From assembly GCA_964244655.1 (NCBI GenBank), contig CAXTJU010000002.1, positions 33,312 to 97,311 on the forward strand: a stretch of 64,000 nucleotides of DNA. Direction: 5' to 3'. The DNA is from LMUY01 sp964244655. GTDB lineage: Bacteria; Pseudomonadota; Alphaproteobacteria; Acetobacterales; Acetobacteraceae. Below, one piece after another: positions 1-9,096 of this stretch. The notes under the pieces were generated by a model. The model was not told the DNA's origin, searched no databases, and saw only the letters and a program-made list of their open reading frames with translations. Every line of letters begins with the position of its first letter. Positions within the stretch are counted from its first letter, which is position 1. The translations under genes and the position numbers were made by a program.

Positions 1-537
1 GATCGGCGGGTGAGGGTGCTGGAACGGGCGCAGGTGGCCGCCGAGCCCGGGAAGCGCGGACTGCGGCTCGCCCATCGACCAGAACTCGCCGGTGAACGCG
101 CAAGCGCCGTCGGTCCAGAGCCGGGTCATGATCTCGATGGCCTCGAACGTCATCCGGCGGTTGCGCCCGCCGCCCGGATCGAGGGCGAACATCTGATGGT
201 CGGTCGGAAGAGCGCTAACGCCGACCCCCACCGCGAACCGGCCTTGCGCTAGGTGGTCGAGGTAGGCGACACGATGCGCGAGCTCGACCGGATGGTGGTA
301 GGGCAGCAGGTGTCCCAGCGTGCCGAGCCGGATCGCCTTGGTCCGCAGCAGCGCCTGGGCGATCAGCAGGTCAGGCGCCGGGCAGGGTTCCCAGGCGGCG
401 GTAAAGTGCTCGCCGATCCAGGCTTCCTCGAAACCCAGCGCGTCCAGCCGCTCCAGCTCCTCTAAATCCCAGGCCTGGCCGTCACCGATAGAGGTTTCAG
501 GCGCATGGGTCGGCATCAGGAACGCACCCAGTTGCAT
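1..537 (-). CDS. LLM-class flavin-dependent oxidoreductase (luciferase-like), 3' end outside window
   Basis: The reading frame starts MQLGAFLMPTHAPE and runs off the left edge of the window, giving about 179 residues. Phrases such as FEEAWIGEHF, LGHLLPYHHPVELAHRVAYL and QGRFAVGVGVS are typical of the N-terminal half of bacterial luciferase-like monooxygenases, which use F420 or FMN to oxidise small organics. The start lies only 8 nt after the stop of the broken UbiD gene, so the two were probably one operon. The substrate cannot be told from sequence. Confidence 0.85.
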   Translation of the reverse strand, partial: MQLGAFLMPTHAPETSIGDGQAWDLEELERLDALGFEEAWIGEHFTAAWEPCPAPDLLIAQALLRTKAIRLGTLGHLLPYHHPVELAHRVAYLDHLAQGRFAVGVGVSALPTDHQMFALDPGGGRNRRMTFEAIEIMTRLWTDGACAFTGEFWSMGEPQSALPGLGGHLRPFQHPHPPI

Positions 538-545
538 GGCCGGCC

Positions 546-2139
546 TCAGTTTTTCGGATCGTTGACAAAATCCGTGTCCGAGAACGTATAGGGATACTCG
601 GGACGCTGGTCCGCCATCCGCCCCAGCTTCGGCCGCAACTGCCCGAAGGCGCGGTAGACGACGGGGTACGGCTGGGCCGCGAACTCGGTGATGATCTCGC
701 GCCAGGTATGTGGCTTCCTTGATCATGGCCGTCATCTTCTCGACGATGTGGTCCTCGCTCATCGCGTCCGTGCTCTTGCTGACGTCCAACGGCTCCGAGA
801 CGACCGCCGCCTCGTAGGAGTAGCGGTCCACGCCCTTGGTGACCGGGATCGTGCAGTCGAACCCGGCCTTGAATACGCTCACCGGCGGGGCGTCCGTGCC
901 GAGGCTCGGGTCAAGCGGCAGCATGTTCATCCCAGGCAGGATCATGATCCCTGTCTCCGGGTTGAGGCGCCACGCCTGCGCCCATTTCACGCGCTCGTCG
1001 TCATAGATGTCCACGTCCTCGTCGAACACGTAGGCCAGCTTCGGCATCCACTGCCGGGTGCCCGACATCATGATCGCCAGCGCCTGCTTGGCGTCGCCGC
1101 CCGAGCGGCACTTGATCTGGGCATAACCGATGTTGGAGCAGCCGCCTGGCGGCAGGAACACGTTATGCACCAGGATGCCGGCCCGCTGCATGGCGAGGTA
1201 CAAGTCGCCCTCGATCGCGGGCTGGAACACCGCCATGTCGGTCCGGCCCGGATGCAGGCCGCCGATGGTGGCATACTGGTAGATGGCGTCCTTGCGGTGG
1301 GTGATGCAGTCCACCACGAAGCGGTTGTTCTTCGGCAGGCCGCCGCCGTAGGTCCCGGTGTACTCGCCGTAGGGCCCCTCGTCGTGCACCCAGCCCTCGG
1401 ACGTGATGACCCGGCCCTCGATGACGATCTCGGCGTTGGCCGGGATCGTCAGATCGCTCGTCTCGCACTTAACCAGCTTGGCCGGTGCCTCGTAGAAGCC
1501 GCCCATCACCTCCCAGTCGTCCACGCCGGGCCAGCTCACCATGGATGCCAGCTAGTCCAGGGTGGGGCCGCCGATCAGGATGGCGATCGGCATGTCCTTG
1601 CCTTTCGCGCCAAACTCCTTGGCGGCAATGCGAGCCCGGTGGGTCGCATTGCGCATGTCGATGTTCAGCTCATTCTTGGCCCGATACATGAACCGGTAGA
1701 TGCCCTGGTCAATCAGGTTCGTGGTCGGGTCAAGGCTGACGACGTTGGTGTCGTTCAGGTAGGCTTGGCCGTCCTTGGGGTGATGCTGAAACAGCGGAAA
1801 TATCGTCAGGTCGATGTCGCCGCCCTTGGTGACGACATCCTTGCAAGGCGCCGTGTCGACCATTTCGGGCTTGAACCGCAGCTCGGACCGCCGCGAGTAT
1901 TCCAGGCCCACCTTGGTCTCGTCGCAATCCAGGGAGAGGGCATACATCGGACGCACGCCGTAGCCGTTGGCAAAGAACGGGAAGGCGGAGTCCTTCACGT
2001 GCTCGACCAGGATCGCCGTGTCAGGGTTGTCTTCCATCAGCTTCGGCAACTCGTCGACGTGCTTCTCGTCCTTGATCCGGGTCAGGAGACCGGCCCTGTC
2101 CAAGGTCTGAACGTAGTCGGACAAGCTTGCTTGCGGCAT
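546..2139 (-). pseudogene. UbiD-family non-oxidative decarboxylase, broken
   Basis: The N-terminal part (MPQASLSDYVQTLDRAGLL...) and the later segments match UbiD-type prenylated-FMN decarboxylases over about 530 codons, which is full length for the family. An in-frame TAG at 1552-1554 follows GGPTLD and a frameshift lies near 706-712. After the shift the other frame continues sensibly (TWREIITEFAAQPYP ... DTDFVNDPKN) to a stop at 546. Both lesions are clean, so the inactivation looks recent unless they are sequencing errors. UbiD enzymes act on aromatic or alpha,beta-unsaturated acids, which fits the aromatic-acid-type efflux operon next door. Confidence 0.85.
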
Positions 2140-2202
2140 ATTCTACCTCGAACCTGGTTTGATATGCGTTGATACAACTGATTGGACATGCCGCTTTGAG
2201 TC

Positions 2203-2221
2203 TAGGTTCGGAATCTACCTA
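2203..2221. promoter_or_regulatory. Putative operator, copy 1 of a 19-bp dyad motif
   Basis: TAGGTTCGGAATCTACCTA: perfect 5-bp arms TAGGT/ACCTA around a 9-nt core. It lies 64 nt upstream of the ubiD pseudogene start. Related sites occur at 10890, 12243, 12284 (inverted), 19313 and 48821. The binding protein is unknown. Confidence 0.6.
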
Positions 2222-2262
2222 CGTCAGTCGCTGCCGCTGTGCTGGCCTGAGGGCGACTATCC

Positions 2263-3231
2263 TTAACGGTGCGGTCCGATCGCGACTGTTGCAGTTCGCC
2301 CGGCGACCAGCCTCACGCCCTCCGGCAGCCCGTCGATGTGGATACGTACTGGCACCCGTTGAGCAAGCTGCACCCACGTGAAGACCGGATTGACCACTGC
2401 GAGGCCTGACGAATCGGATTGTGCGTTGCTGACGTTTATGCCGCGTGCAACGCCTTGGACGTGCCCTTTGAGCGCCATGTTCGTTCCCATGAGTGTGACC
2501 TGGGCGGAATCGCCCTCGTGGATTGCGCCCAGGAAGGTCTCCTCGAAGTAAGCGTCGATCCAGAACGAGTCGGCGTTCACCACCGAGAGGTTCTTCTGCC
2601 CGACGACCGTATAGTCGCCAATCTGGGTCTGGAGGTTGGTGACCCAGCCGTCGACCGGGGATAGCACCCGCGTGCGCACCAAGTTGACCTTCGCCTGCGC
2701 GAGCGAGGCGACAGCTTGGTGATATGCCGCCTCGGCGATCAGGGCGGCGGCGGTATAGCTTTGCTTGTCCTCAACCGATGTGGATAAAGTCGTCAGTTCC
2801 TGCCGGCGGCGCGCCATGAACTGCTTGTTGACCATATCGGCATGGGTTTGATCGACCTGGGCCTGTGCCGACGCGACCGCGATCGCGTAATTGGCAGGAT
2901 CAATGACCATAAGAACGTCGCCGCGGTGGACGAATTGGTTGTCCGGCGCGTCGAGCTCAACGATCCGCCCCGACACTTCCGCCGCCAGAGTAACGACGTA
3001 GACGCGCACCGTTGCGTCACGGGTCCAAGGGGAGGCCATGTAGCCGGCCCACAGCGCCCAGCATGCGCCGCACGCCGCCAGCACGGCCAGGACGGTCGCC
3101 AGGACAGGCATCAACCGCCAGAAAACAGGCGCCGCCTTCCCGTCCCGGTCGTCCGGAACCGCGGCCCGGCCCAACGGGCCAGGAACGGCTTCGGCCAGGG
3201 CGAGCGGGACGGCCGTCTCAGCACCGGGCAT
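2263..3231 (-). CDS. HlyD/EmrA-type membrane fusion protein (AaeA-like efflux adaptor)
   Basis: The protein has 322 residues. It has a cytoplasmic N-terminus, one membrane helix near residues 42-64 (LATVLAVLAACGACWALWAG), a barrel-sandwich (biotinyl-lipoyl-like) region (TLAAEVSGRIVELDAPDNQ, VLSPVDGWVTNLQ), an alpha-hairpin around residues 115-170 and a C-terminal beta-barrel. This is the normal size for AaeA/EmrA adaptors. It is the last gene of a three-gene unit with DUF1656 and FUSC, the classic aromatic carboxylic acid efflux arrangement. It would link the inner-membrane FUSC protein to an outer-membrane channel, which is not encoded intact here. Confidence 0.9.
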   Translation of the reverse strand: MPGAETAVPLALAEAVPGPLGRAAVPDDRDGKAAPVFWRLMPVLATVLAVLAACGACWALWAGYMASPWTRDATVRVYVVTLAAEVSGRIVELDAPDNQFVHRGDVLMVIDPANYAIAVASAQAQVDQTHADMVNKQFMARRRQELTTLSTSVEDKQSYTAAALIAEAAYHQAVASLAQAKVNLVRTRVLSPVDGWVTNLQTQIGDYTVVGQKNLSVVNADSFWIDAYFEETFLGAIHEGDSAQVTLMGTNMALKGHVQGVARGINVSNAQSDSSGLAVVNPVFTWVQLAQRVPVRIHIDGLPEGVRLVAGRTATVAIGPHR

Positions 3232-3234
3232 CGC

Positions 3235-3438
3235 TCAGACCCCCACCGCAAGGACCATGGCGGACAGGATCACGAGGAACACGCAGAACACGAACAAGGC
3301 AGGGTGCCAGACCCATCGCAGCAGCCCGAAGCGGTTCGCGGCGTGCCGGAACGCGACGGTCACCACCCAGGCGAATGGCAGGATCGCCGCGACCGGTGCG
3401 ACATAGACGCCGAAGATATCGACATTGGAGTAGCTCAT
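3235..3438 (-). CDS. DUF1656 small membrane protein (AaeX-like)
   Basis: The protein has 67 residues and two predicted membrane helices (FGVYVAPVAAILPFAWVVTV and LFVFCVFLVILSAMVLAVGV). DUF1656 proteins sit between the FUSC and HlyD genes of AaeAB-type pumps. The start overlaps the FUSC stop (ATGA), and the stop is 3 nt before the adaptor start. The exact role is unknown in the family. Confidence 0.88.
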   Translation of the reverse strand: MSYSNVDIFGVYVAPVAAILPFAWVVTVAFRHAANRFGLLRWVWHPALFVFCVFLVILSAMVLAVGV

Positions 3439-5465
3439 CGCGCCACACCGAGCCGTCCAAAGAAGACCGGGTGGGAATCGAGCGCTTCGGCGAGCGATTG
3501 CAGTGCGGCGCGCGCCCGCATCGTCGCGACCGCGCCCGCCGGAAGCGGCGCCCGCACCAGCCGCCGGTCGATTGTCGACAGGCCAGAGAACGCCTCGGCC
3601 AACAGACCCCTGGCGACATCCTGGAAGCAGTCCTGGAGGTCGCCGGAAACCGACGTGCCGGTCGCAAGGCTACGGAGCTGGAGGACTTCGCGCCCGATGG
3701 TCAGCGCCGCCACCAGCCTGCCACGATCGATTGGAGCGGCCCCAGCGGGCATCGCGGCCAGGCGTCCGTATAGCCGGGCTTCCCAGACCGCCATCCCGAT
3801 CGGCCCGGGCCGTGTCAGGTGATTTCTGAGTTCAGCCAAGGTGGCGGCCAGCAAGTTGGCAGCGCGGATCTTCGGTGGAACAGGAGGGATCAGGCTGAGC
3901 GCCACGGCGGCGGCGCAGACGCCTAGCAGGCTCGGCAATGCGCTGTTGTAGAAGGCGAGCACGTCATAGTCCGTGACGTTGGTGATGCCCATCAACGCTC
4001 CGAAATTTGCAACCGCGAGGACGAGGTAGGGCGCCAGTCTCGGCACGGTAGACAAGGCCCCAAGCGGCACCAGGACCAGGGCCAGGATGGCGACGAAGCC
4101 GGCGAAGCCTTGCTGTGCCGGCAACAGCGCGAACTTGACCACAGCGGCCAGTGCGACAGCCAGCACCATCGCCCAGGCGAATGCGCCTGCCGCCGCCGCT
4201 GCCTTCTCGTTCTGCGGCGACATGAGGATGATAGCGATGAACGCAAACGTCACCGCCGACTGGCCGCCCGGCCAGTTGGTCGCAACCCAGAAGAACTCGA
4301 CCGAAGCGATTGTGGCGAAGACCCTGACAGCGTTCACCAGCGGCGGCAGGAGGTCTTGCCCGCCCGGCATCCATGGCCGGTGTGGGCCAGCCTGGACTAG
4401 GTTCGAGCCCGATAGGAGGGCAAGACTGTTGGCGACCCGCGCCAGGTCGGTCAGCGCCACGGCGAACCGATCCGCGGTAAGGCGTAGCGATGGCTCGTCC
4501 GCCGGCAAGGCCAACACCGTCAGCGCCAGGGCGGTGCACGCATCCCGCTTGGCCACCGGGTCGGCACACCAGACATGGGCCTGGTTGGAGGACATGGCCT
4601 CCTGGACATCGACTGGGATGCTGCGGAGCAAAGTGGTCGTCTGGGACGCGGCCGCTGCCGGCCCTTCTCGGTCCAGGTGGTCCGCCAGCGTGCGCCATTC
4701 CGCCGTGACCGCGAAGAGCCCGTCCACACCGCTCAGCAGGGTCGACCGGCGTTCCCGCAGGTCGGATACCTCCCCAAAGGCCGCATCGATCGTCGGGCCG
4801 AGCGCCGTGATCCGCTTGATTACGTCGCGCCGCAGTGGTCGCGAGTCGCTTCCCGCGCTTCCGGCTGTTTGCAGAAGGGCAATCAGCTGACTCGACAGGA
4901 GGGCGGCAGTCGACGACATTTCCAGCATGAGTTGCCGGCGTGCCTGGCCGAGATCGGTGCCGGCGACGAGGACCGTCGCGCAAGCGATGCCGATCATGAT
5001 TTCCGATGCCCGTGAGACAGCCAGCACGAACACTTGGTCAAGCGACGATGAGGCGTCCCCGGCTATGATCGCGACGGTATAGCCCGCCAGGGACGCTCCG
5101 TAGGCGGCGTAATTGCTGAGGAGCGTCGCGGTGAAGCCGCAGAGCGCTCCCCAAACCGCCACGCCGATCAGGAACCCCCAGCGGCTTTGGGGAAACACGG
5201 CTGCGAGCAGCACGACGAAGACCGCCCCCACGAGGGTGCCAACCAGCCGGAACACGCCTTTGCGGCGCGATGCCCCGAGCGTGGGCTGGCACGAGATAGC
5301 GGCCGAGGTTGCCGCCCAATAGGGGGCATCCAGCTCTAGGTAGAAGCAAAGCCAGAATGCGAGGCACACCGCCGCGCTAAGGCGCAGCCCATGCCGGAGA
5401 CCCGGCCACGCCGCCGCCGCAGTTGGCCATGCGTGCCGATCGCGACCCGTAGCGACCTTGGTCAT
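3435..5465 (-). CDS. FUSC-family aromatic-acid-type efflux transporter (AaeB-like)
   Basis: The protein has 676 residues. It has two blocks of membrane helices (roughly residues 25-170 and 370-530) separated by a soluble region, plus a C-terminal cytoplasmic domain, as in AaeB/FUSC proteins. The second block includes SAVTFAFIAIILMSPQNE, the usual FUSC core. By family it exports hydroxylated aromatic acids or similar toxic organic acids. The neighbouring UbiD remnant fits a role in aromatic acid handling. It is coupled by 4-nt overlaps to the small gene upstream and to DUF1656 downstream. Confidence 0.9.
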   Translation of the reverse strand: MTKVATGRDRHAWPTAAAAWPGLRHGLRLSAAVCLAFWLCFYLELDAPYWAATSAAISCQPTLGASRRKGVFRLVGTLVGAVFVVLLAAVFPQSRWGFLIGVAVWGALCGFTATLLSNYAAYGASLAGYTVAIIAGDASSSLDQVFVLAVSRASEIMIGIACATVLVAGTDLGQARRQLMLEMSSTAALLSSQLIALLQTAGSAGSDSRPLRRDVIKRITALGPTIDAAFGEVSDLRERRSTLLSGVDGLFAVTAEWRTLADHLDREGPAAAASQTTTLLRSIPVDVQEAMSSNQAHVWCADPVAKRDACTALALTVLALPADEPSLRLTADRFAVALTDLARVANSLALLSGSNLVQAGPHRPWMPGGQDLLPPLVNAVRVFATIASVEFFWVATNWPGGQSAVTFAFIAIILMSPQNEKAAAAAGAFAWAMVLAVALAAVVKFALLPAQQGFAGFVAILALVLVPLGALSTVPRLAPYLVLAVANFGALMGITNVTDYDVLAFYNSALPSLLGVCAAAVALSLIPPVPPKIRAANLLAATLAELRNHLTRPGPIGMAVWEARLYGRLAAMPAGAAPIDRGRLVAALTIGREVLQLRSLATGTSVSGDLQDCFQDVARGLLAEAFSGLSTIDRRLVRAPLPAGAVATMRARAALQSLAEALDSHPVFFGRLGVAR

Positions 5466-5749
5466 GGGGGCTGCTCGCGTCCCGCCGGCAGGACGTCAGT
5501 CATGTTCAACTCAGGGATGGACGCGCGGATGAAATGTCTCCTCTTGGTCTGCGAGCCGGCGAGCCTTGACGGCCGCGGTGCCCTGCGCCTGGAGGATTTC
5601 GGCCCGCCCTCGTTGGCCTGGGCGTTTGCCTCTTGCTGTAACGGATTCTGCGACGCCTGCGGTGAAGGCATTGTCCAGGAGCCGGCAAGGAGAAGGATAG
5701 CCGCCGCTTGAACCGGTAAAGCGCGCTCGTCTGGATACCGTTTGGTCAT
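5462..5749 (-). CDS. Small hypothetical protein translationally coupled to FUSC
   Basis: The frame is 95 codons, with a hydrophobic stretch near residues 13-24 (VQAAAILLLAGSW) that could be a signal peptide, then a low-complexity hydrophilic remainder. Its TGA overlaps the FUSC ATG (ATGA), which argues for real translation. It may be the stub of an outer-membrane efflux lipoprotein that often accompanies such pumps, but no family motif supports that. Confidence 0.35.
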   Translation of the reverse strand: MTKRYPDERALPVQAAAILLLAGSWTMPSPQASQNPLQQEANAQANEGGPKSSRRRAPRPSRLAGSQTKRRHFIRASIPELNMTDVLPAGREQPP

Positions 5750-5865
5750 GTTTCCGGATAAAGGAAACCGTCGAAACTTGGCAGGGACGGAAATTACTCA
5801 TAAGCGCATCGCCGCCAGGAGAGCGCGCTAACGCTGGAGGGTGTGCTACGCCCTCCTATGAAGGC

Positions 5866-6437
5866 CTAAATAACGCGGGTGTAAATGCGGCGGCCGCCGA
5901 ATAAGACGATCGCCTCACCCTCGATCAGCGACGTCAGGTCGTTCCCGTCGACCCGCGAAACCGTGCGGACCTCTGCGTGCCGGGCCTCGCGATAAGTTCC
6001 GTCGGACGCGCCCTGATACGACGTCGCCTGAGTCACGTTGGTCTGGGCCGCCGTTTTCTCCAACCAGTCACGGGTCCGCCCGGAGTCCTGCTGGCACATG
6101 GCGATTGTCAGATTGGCGTTCCCGAAAAGAGAGGCAGTCTTCTCGCCAAGGCGTGCCCAGATGCCCGACACTTCCTGAAAGCCGAGCATGAAACTAATAT
6201 TGAGGCCGCGACCCATGGCAAGCATGGCGTCAAGCCCACTCGTTGCATAGTAAGCCATCTCGTCCAGGACGATGTGGAACGGCGACTCGCTCATTCCTGG
6301 CTTGTTGGCCTAGGAATACTCGCCCTCGAGCGAGACGCCAAGAAGCTGCGCCATCATGCCACGTAGGGATGTCACAACCAACTTGCCGAGAGCGGCGAGG
6401 GTGACCGGGAATTCTCAAGAGTTGGCAGGCCGAGATA
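5866..6437 (-). pseudogene. Type IV coupling protein (IcmO/DotL/TrbC-like) C-terminal remnant
   Basis: The segment FHIVLDEMAYYATSGLDAML...LNISFMLGFQE and the following AMCQQDSGRTRDWLEKTAAQTNV match the C-terminal ATPase region of IcmO/DotL/TrbC conjugation or secretion coupling proteins. Upstream, KLVVTSLRGMMAQLLGVSLE is in the same frame but ends in TAG at 6310-6312, and one more frameshift lies near 6418. The 5' side abuts an IS91 transposase scrap at about 6437. It is a relic of a conjugative system, with no partner genes nearby. Confidence 0.75.
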
Positions 6438-6665
6438 GGTCAGCACCTGATCAGGGCCGGCGAAGGGGCGCTTGCTGTAGACAACCCAGCCGATGCCGCG
6501 CAGGGCGCCAACGCGCTCGGCAAACGCTGCGGGCGCCGCCAAGGCCCCAAGCGCGCCGGAGAAGCGCAGTTCACCCGCCGTGAACGCCGCTTGGAGCCGT
6601 GCCAGGAACAGCGTTTGGGACCGGACCGGCGGGAAAGCACCCGCACGGGCAGAAGAACCCTGGCC
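6438..6665 (-). mobile_element. IS91-family (Y2) transposase fragment
   Basis: LRGIGWVVYSKRPFAGPDQV and LTYLG match the region just before the second catalytic motif of IS91-type transposases, and VLLPVRVLSR belongs to the same family upstream. The frame is broken near 6620. Both ends stop abruptly, in glucoamylase sequence on one side and coupling-protein sequence on the other. Only about 75 codons remain. Confidence 0.7.
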
Positions 6666-7510
6666 GGCATGCGTAGCCAGCAGAACCGGTAATCGTAGTT
6701 GCGGCCGCCGCCGATGGCTTCGGGAAGAGACGTGGTCGCCGCCGCGAGCACCGCGCCGGACAGGCCGTAGGTCAGCGGCTTCAGTGCAAGGGCGCTGCGC
6801 AGCGCCATCGGCCAATGCTCGCCCTCAAGGTTGCATTGCGCGCTCCAATCTCGCCACCATTGCGTCGTCGCGTTCATGCGGCGATCCGCAGCGGCACTCA
6901 TCGGCGGGATGATCAGCATGTCGCGCGTAGCATGCGACATGCGACAGCTGCCGCGCTCGCCCGGACGCAGCACCATCCGACCGGTCAGCCCGACAGCGAC
7001 CCCGGCCGGATGCATGTCTAGTTCGGCGAGCAGGCAGAATGCTTCGCCTGGAAGACCAAGCCCAGCGCCGCCCCTCTATTGACCAGGCGCGGTCGCGTGC
7101 GGGCATAGTCCGGGCTTGGGTCATACAGCGCCTCTAGCTCTACCTCGCCTTCGACGCCCTCGGCGATGCGGAGCAGCTCCCGCTCGGCCCGCAATCCTCG
7201 CCCCACGCCTTCCAGCGTCATGGCATCCGTCACCCGTAGGCGCCCGGATGCGGTGATGAAGGTGGTTTCGAGTACGTTCGTGCCGTCAAGGTAACACCGT
7301 TCGGTCCGGAATGGCGCAGTCGGGCGCAGCGCGAAACGGCCGCCTTGCCGCCGATCCAGCAGGGCGGCGAACACCGACGGCCCGGAGGCATAACCAATCG
7401 GTGGAGCCCTGCCGAGAGACCAGCGCCATTGTTCTGCAGTCGCCGACCACGGCGTAGTCCGCGATCGGCGGGTAGGGACGCGAAATCGTCCGCGAACGCT
7501 AACTTGGACC
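6666..7510 (-). pseudogene. Glycoside hydrolase family 15 (glucoamylase/trehalase-like) remnant
   Basis: Pieces in different frames match the N-terminal part of GH15 proteins: IADYAVVGDCRTMALVSRQG near 7440, LDGTNVLETTFITASGRLRVTDAM near 7250 and LTYGLSGAVLAAATTSLPEA then GGRNYDYRFCWLR near 6700-6780. Frameshifts and an in-frame stop separate them, and the (alpha/alpha)6 barrel after RFCWLR is missing because the IS91 scrap follows. It is not functional. Confidence 0.75.
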
Positions 7511-7602
7511 CTGCGGTTACGGTCACTTCCTCGCCTGGGTCGCTGATTCTATGGAGCATGTGGCATGCCTCCGGGGTGGACGCTGCCACCCCAGCGGACC
7601 GG

Positions 7603-8376
7603 TTAAATCCCGGAAAACCAATTGAAGCCCTGATTCTCCCAGTAACCGCCCGGATAGGTGTTCGTCACCTCGATGGTGGTGATCCATTTCGGGTTCTTGA
7701 AGCCGAGCTTGGTGGACATGCGCAGCCGCAGCGGAAAGCCGAACGGGTCAGCAATCGTCTCGCCGGCATACTTCGTCGCCAGCAACGTCTGCGGGTGCAA
7801 CGCGGTCGCCATGTCGATGCTGCTTGGGTAGTCGTCCGCCGTCTTGAAGGCGACGTATTTGGCCCGGGTATCAGCACCGACCCGCTCCAGGAAGCTGCGC
7901 AGCGTAGGGCCGGACCACTCGCCGATGTAGTCCCACCCTTCGACGCAGACGTGCTTGATGATCATATCGGTTTGCGGCAGTGCGGCGATCTGCTGCGCCG
8001 TCCAAGGGCGCTTGTCGTCGATCAATCCCGACAGTTCCAGCTTCCAGTCCGCTCCGTCGACCGGCTTGACCTTTTCGATGTCGTAGTAGGCGTTGAACTT
8101 GGGCGGCTTGAGGACCATCGACGCCGGGTAGGTGGGCGCGAGGTGCTTGGGGTCGAACAGCAGCGCCTGAACGTCGTCGTTGAGCGCCGAGATCGCGCGC
8201 AGCCCCTTTTCGACCGCGCCGGAGGTGCTCACGTCGCACCCCGTCAGCATGGTTAATGCGCCCAGTGAAAAACTGCCACGGATCAGCCCACGGCGCTCGA
8301 TCAAGCGGATCAGGGCGCGGTGATCGTCCAGGATCGTGGGGTCCGGTAAGACGACGGGACGGAATGGCGAGCGCAT
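7603..8376 (-). CDS. MsrP/YedY-like molybdopterin oxidoreductase (sulfite oxidase fold), probable Tat lipoprotein
   Basis: From the ATG at 8376 the protein has 257 residues. The N-terminal ERRGLIRGSFSLGALTMLTGC combines a twin-arginine motif with a lipobox (LTGC), so export and lipid anchoring are likely. IIKHVCVEGWDYIGEWSG carries the cysteine that ligates Mo in this family. MsrP reduces methionine sulfoxide, but family members differ in substrate. The start overlaps the stop of the cytochrome b gene by one base (TGATG), which marks an electron-transfer pair. A longer frame upstream of the ATG lies inside the cytochrome gene and was not used. Confidence 0.88.
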   Translation of the reverse strand: MRSPFRPVVLPDPTILDDHRALIRLIERRGLIRGSFSLGALTMLTGCDVSTSGAVEKGLRAISALNDDVQALLFDPKHLAPTYPASMVLKPPKFNAYYDIEKVKPVDGADWKLELSGLIDDKRPWTAQQIAALPQTDMIIKHVCVEGWDYIGEWSGPTLRSFLERVGADTRAKYVAFKTADDYPSSIDMATALHPQTLLATKYAGETIADPFGFPLRLRMSTKLGFKNPKWITTIEVTNTYPGGYWENQGFNWFSGI

Positions 8377-9044
8377 CAGCTTGGCCTTCCCGGCCGGAGC
8401 TTGGGACCGCCGAACAGCATGGCCCACAGCGTCTTGGGTACTAGCAACGACAGGGCGACGTGGATGACGAGGAAGCCCACGATCACCGACATGCCTGTGA
8501 AATGGATCACTCGAGCGGTCTGGAAGCCGCCGATCAGGGCGACTAAGCCGGAGAACTGCATCGGCTTCCAGATCGCAAGGCCGGTGACGACCTGGGACAC
8601 GCCGGCCAAGATTACGACCATGTAGAGAAGCTTCTGGACGGCGTTGTAGGTCGTCAGATCGCTGTGATCGATGTGGAAGCGGATCGTCTCGCGTATCGTC
8701 TTGATGACGTCGCGAATGCGGACCGGGAACAGCCGGTCACGCAGCCGGCCAGTGACAATGCCATAAGTCAGGTAAGCTAGTCCGTTCAGCACCAGCAGCC
8801 ACATGGCCGCGAAATGCCACAGCAGGCTTTGCGCTGCTCCGCTACCTAGCCGGAGAAAATGGCTGAAATGCAAACCGTTGATGATGACATCGTCATCGTA
8901 TATGCCCCAGCCGGACAGGATCATCACAGACATCGCGATAGCGTTCGTCCAATGCATGATCCGAACCGGTGCCGGGTGCATGCGGCGGCCGCTTGCCGCC
9001 TCAGAGGTCTTGATCGGCGTGGTTGGGGAAATGTCGGTGCTCAT
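8376..9044 (-). CDS. Cytochrome b561-type membrane subunit, electron donor for the molybdoenzyme
   Basis: The protein has 222 residues and four predicted membrane helices. Candidate haem histidines are seen in PVRIMHWTNAIAMSVMILSG, HFSHFLRLG, LLWHFAAMWLL and VIHFTGMSVIVGFLVIHVAL, as in Ni/Fe-hydrogenase or thiosulfate-reductase type cytochrome b subunits. It would take electrons from quinol to the exported molybdoenzyme encoded just downstream. It replaces the YedZ/MsrQ partner usual for MsrP. Confidence 0.87.
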   Translation of the reverse strand: MSTDISPTTPIKTSEAASGRRMHPAPVRIMHWTNAIAMSVMILSGWGIYDDDVIINGLHFSHFLRLGSGAAQSLLWHFAAMWLLVLNGLAYLTYGIVTGRLRDRLFPVRIRDVIKTIRETIRFHIDHSDLTTYNAVQKLLYMVVILAGVSQVVTGLAIWKPMQFSGLVALIGGFQTARVIHFTGMSVIVGFLVIHVALSLLVPKTLWAMLFGGPKLRPGRPS

Positions 9045-9096
9045 CTATGACTCCGAGGGTTTCGACGGCGGACACGCGAGATAGAAATGCGGCGCA

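Noticed and set aside
688..2172. Long plus-strand open frame (494 codons) opposite the UbiD gene
   Set aside because: Its translation is rich in His, Arg, Val and Asp with no family motif, typical of the antisense of a GC-rich gene. The minus strand encodes recognisable UbiD sequence.
2842..3822. Plus-strand frame of 326 codons across the efflux adaptor and FUSC genes
   Set aside because: It is antisense to three overlapping, well-recognised genes, and its composition is arginine-rich without motifs.
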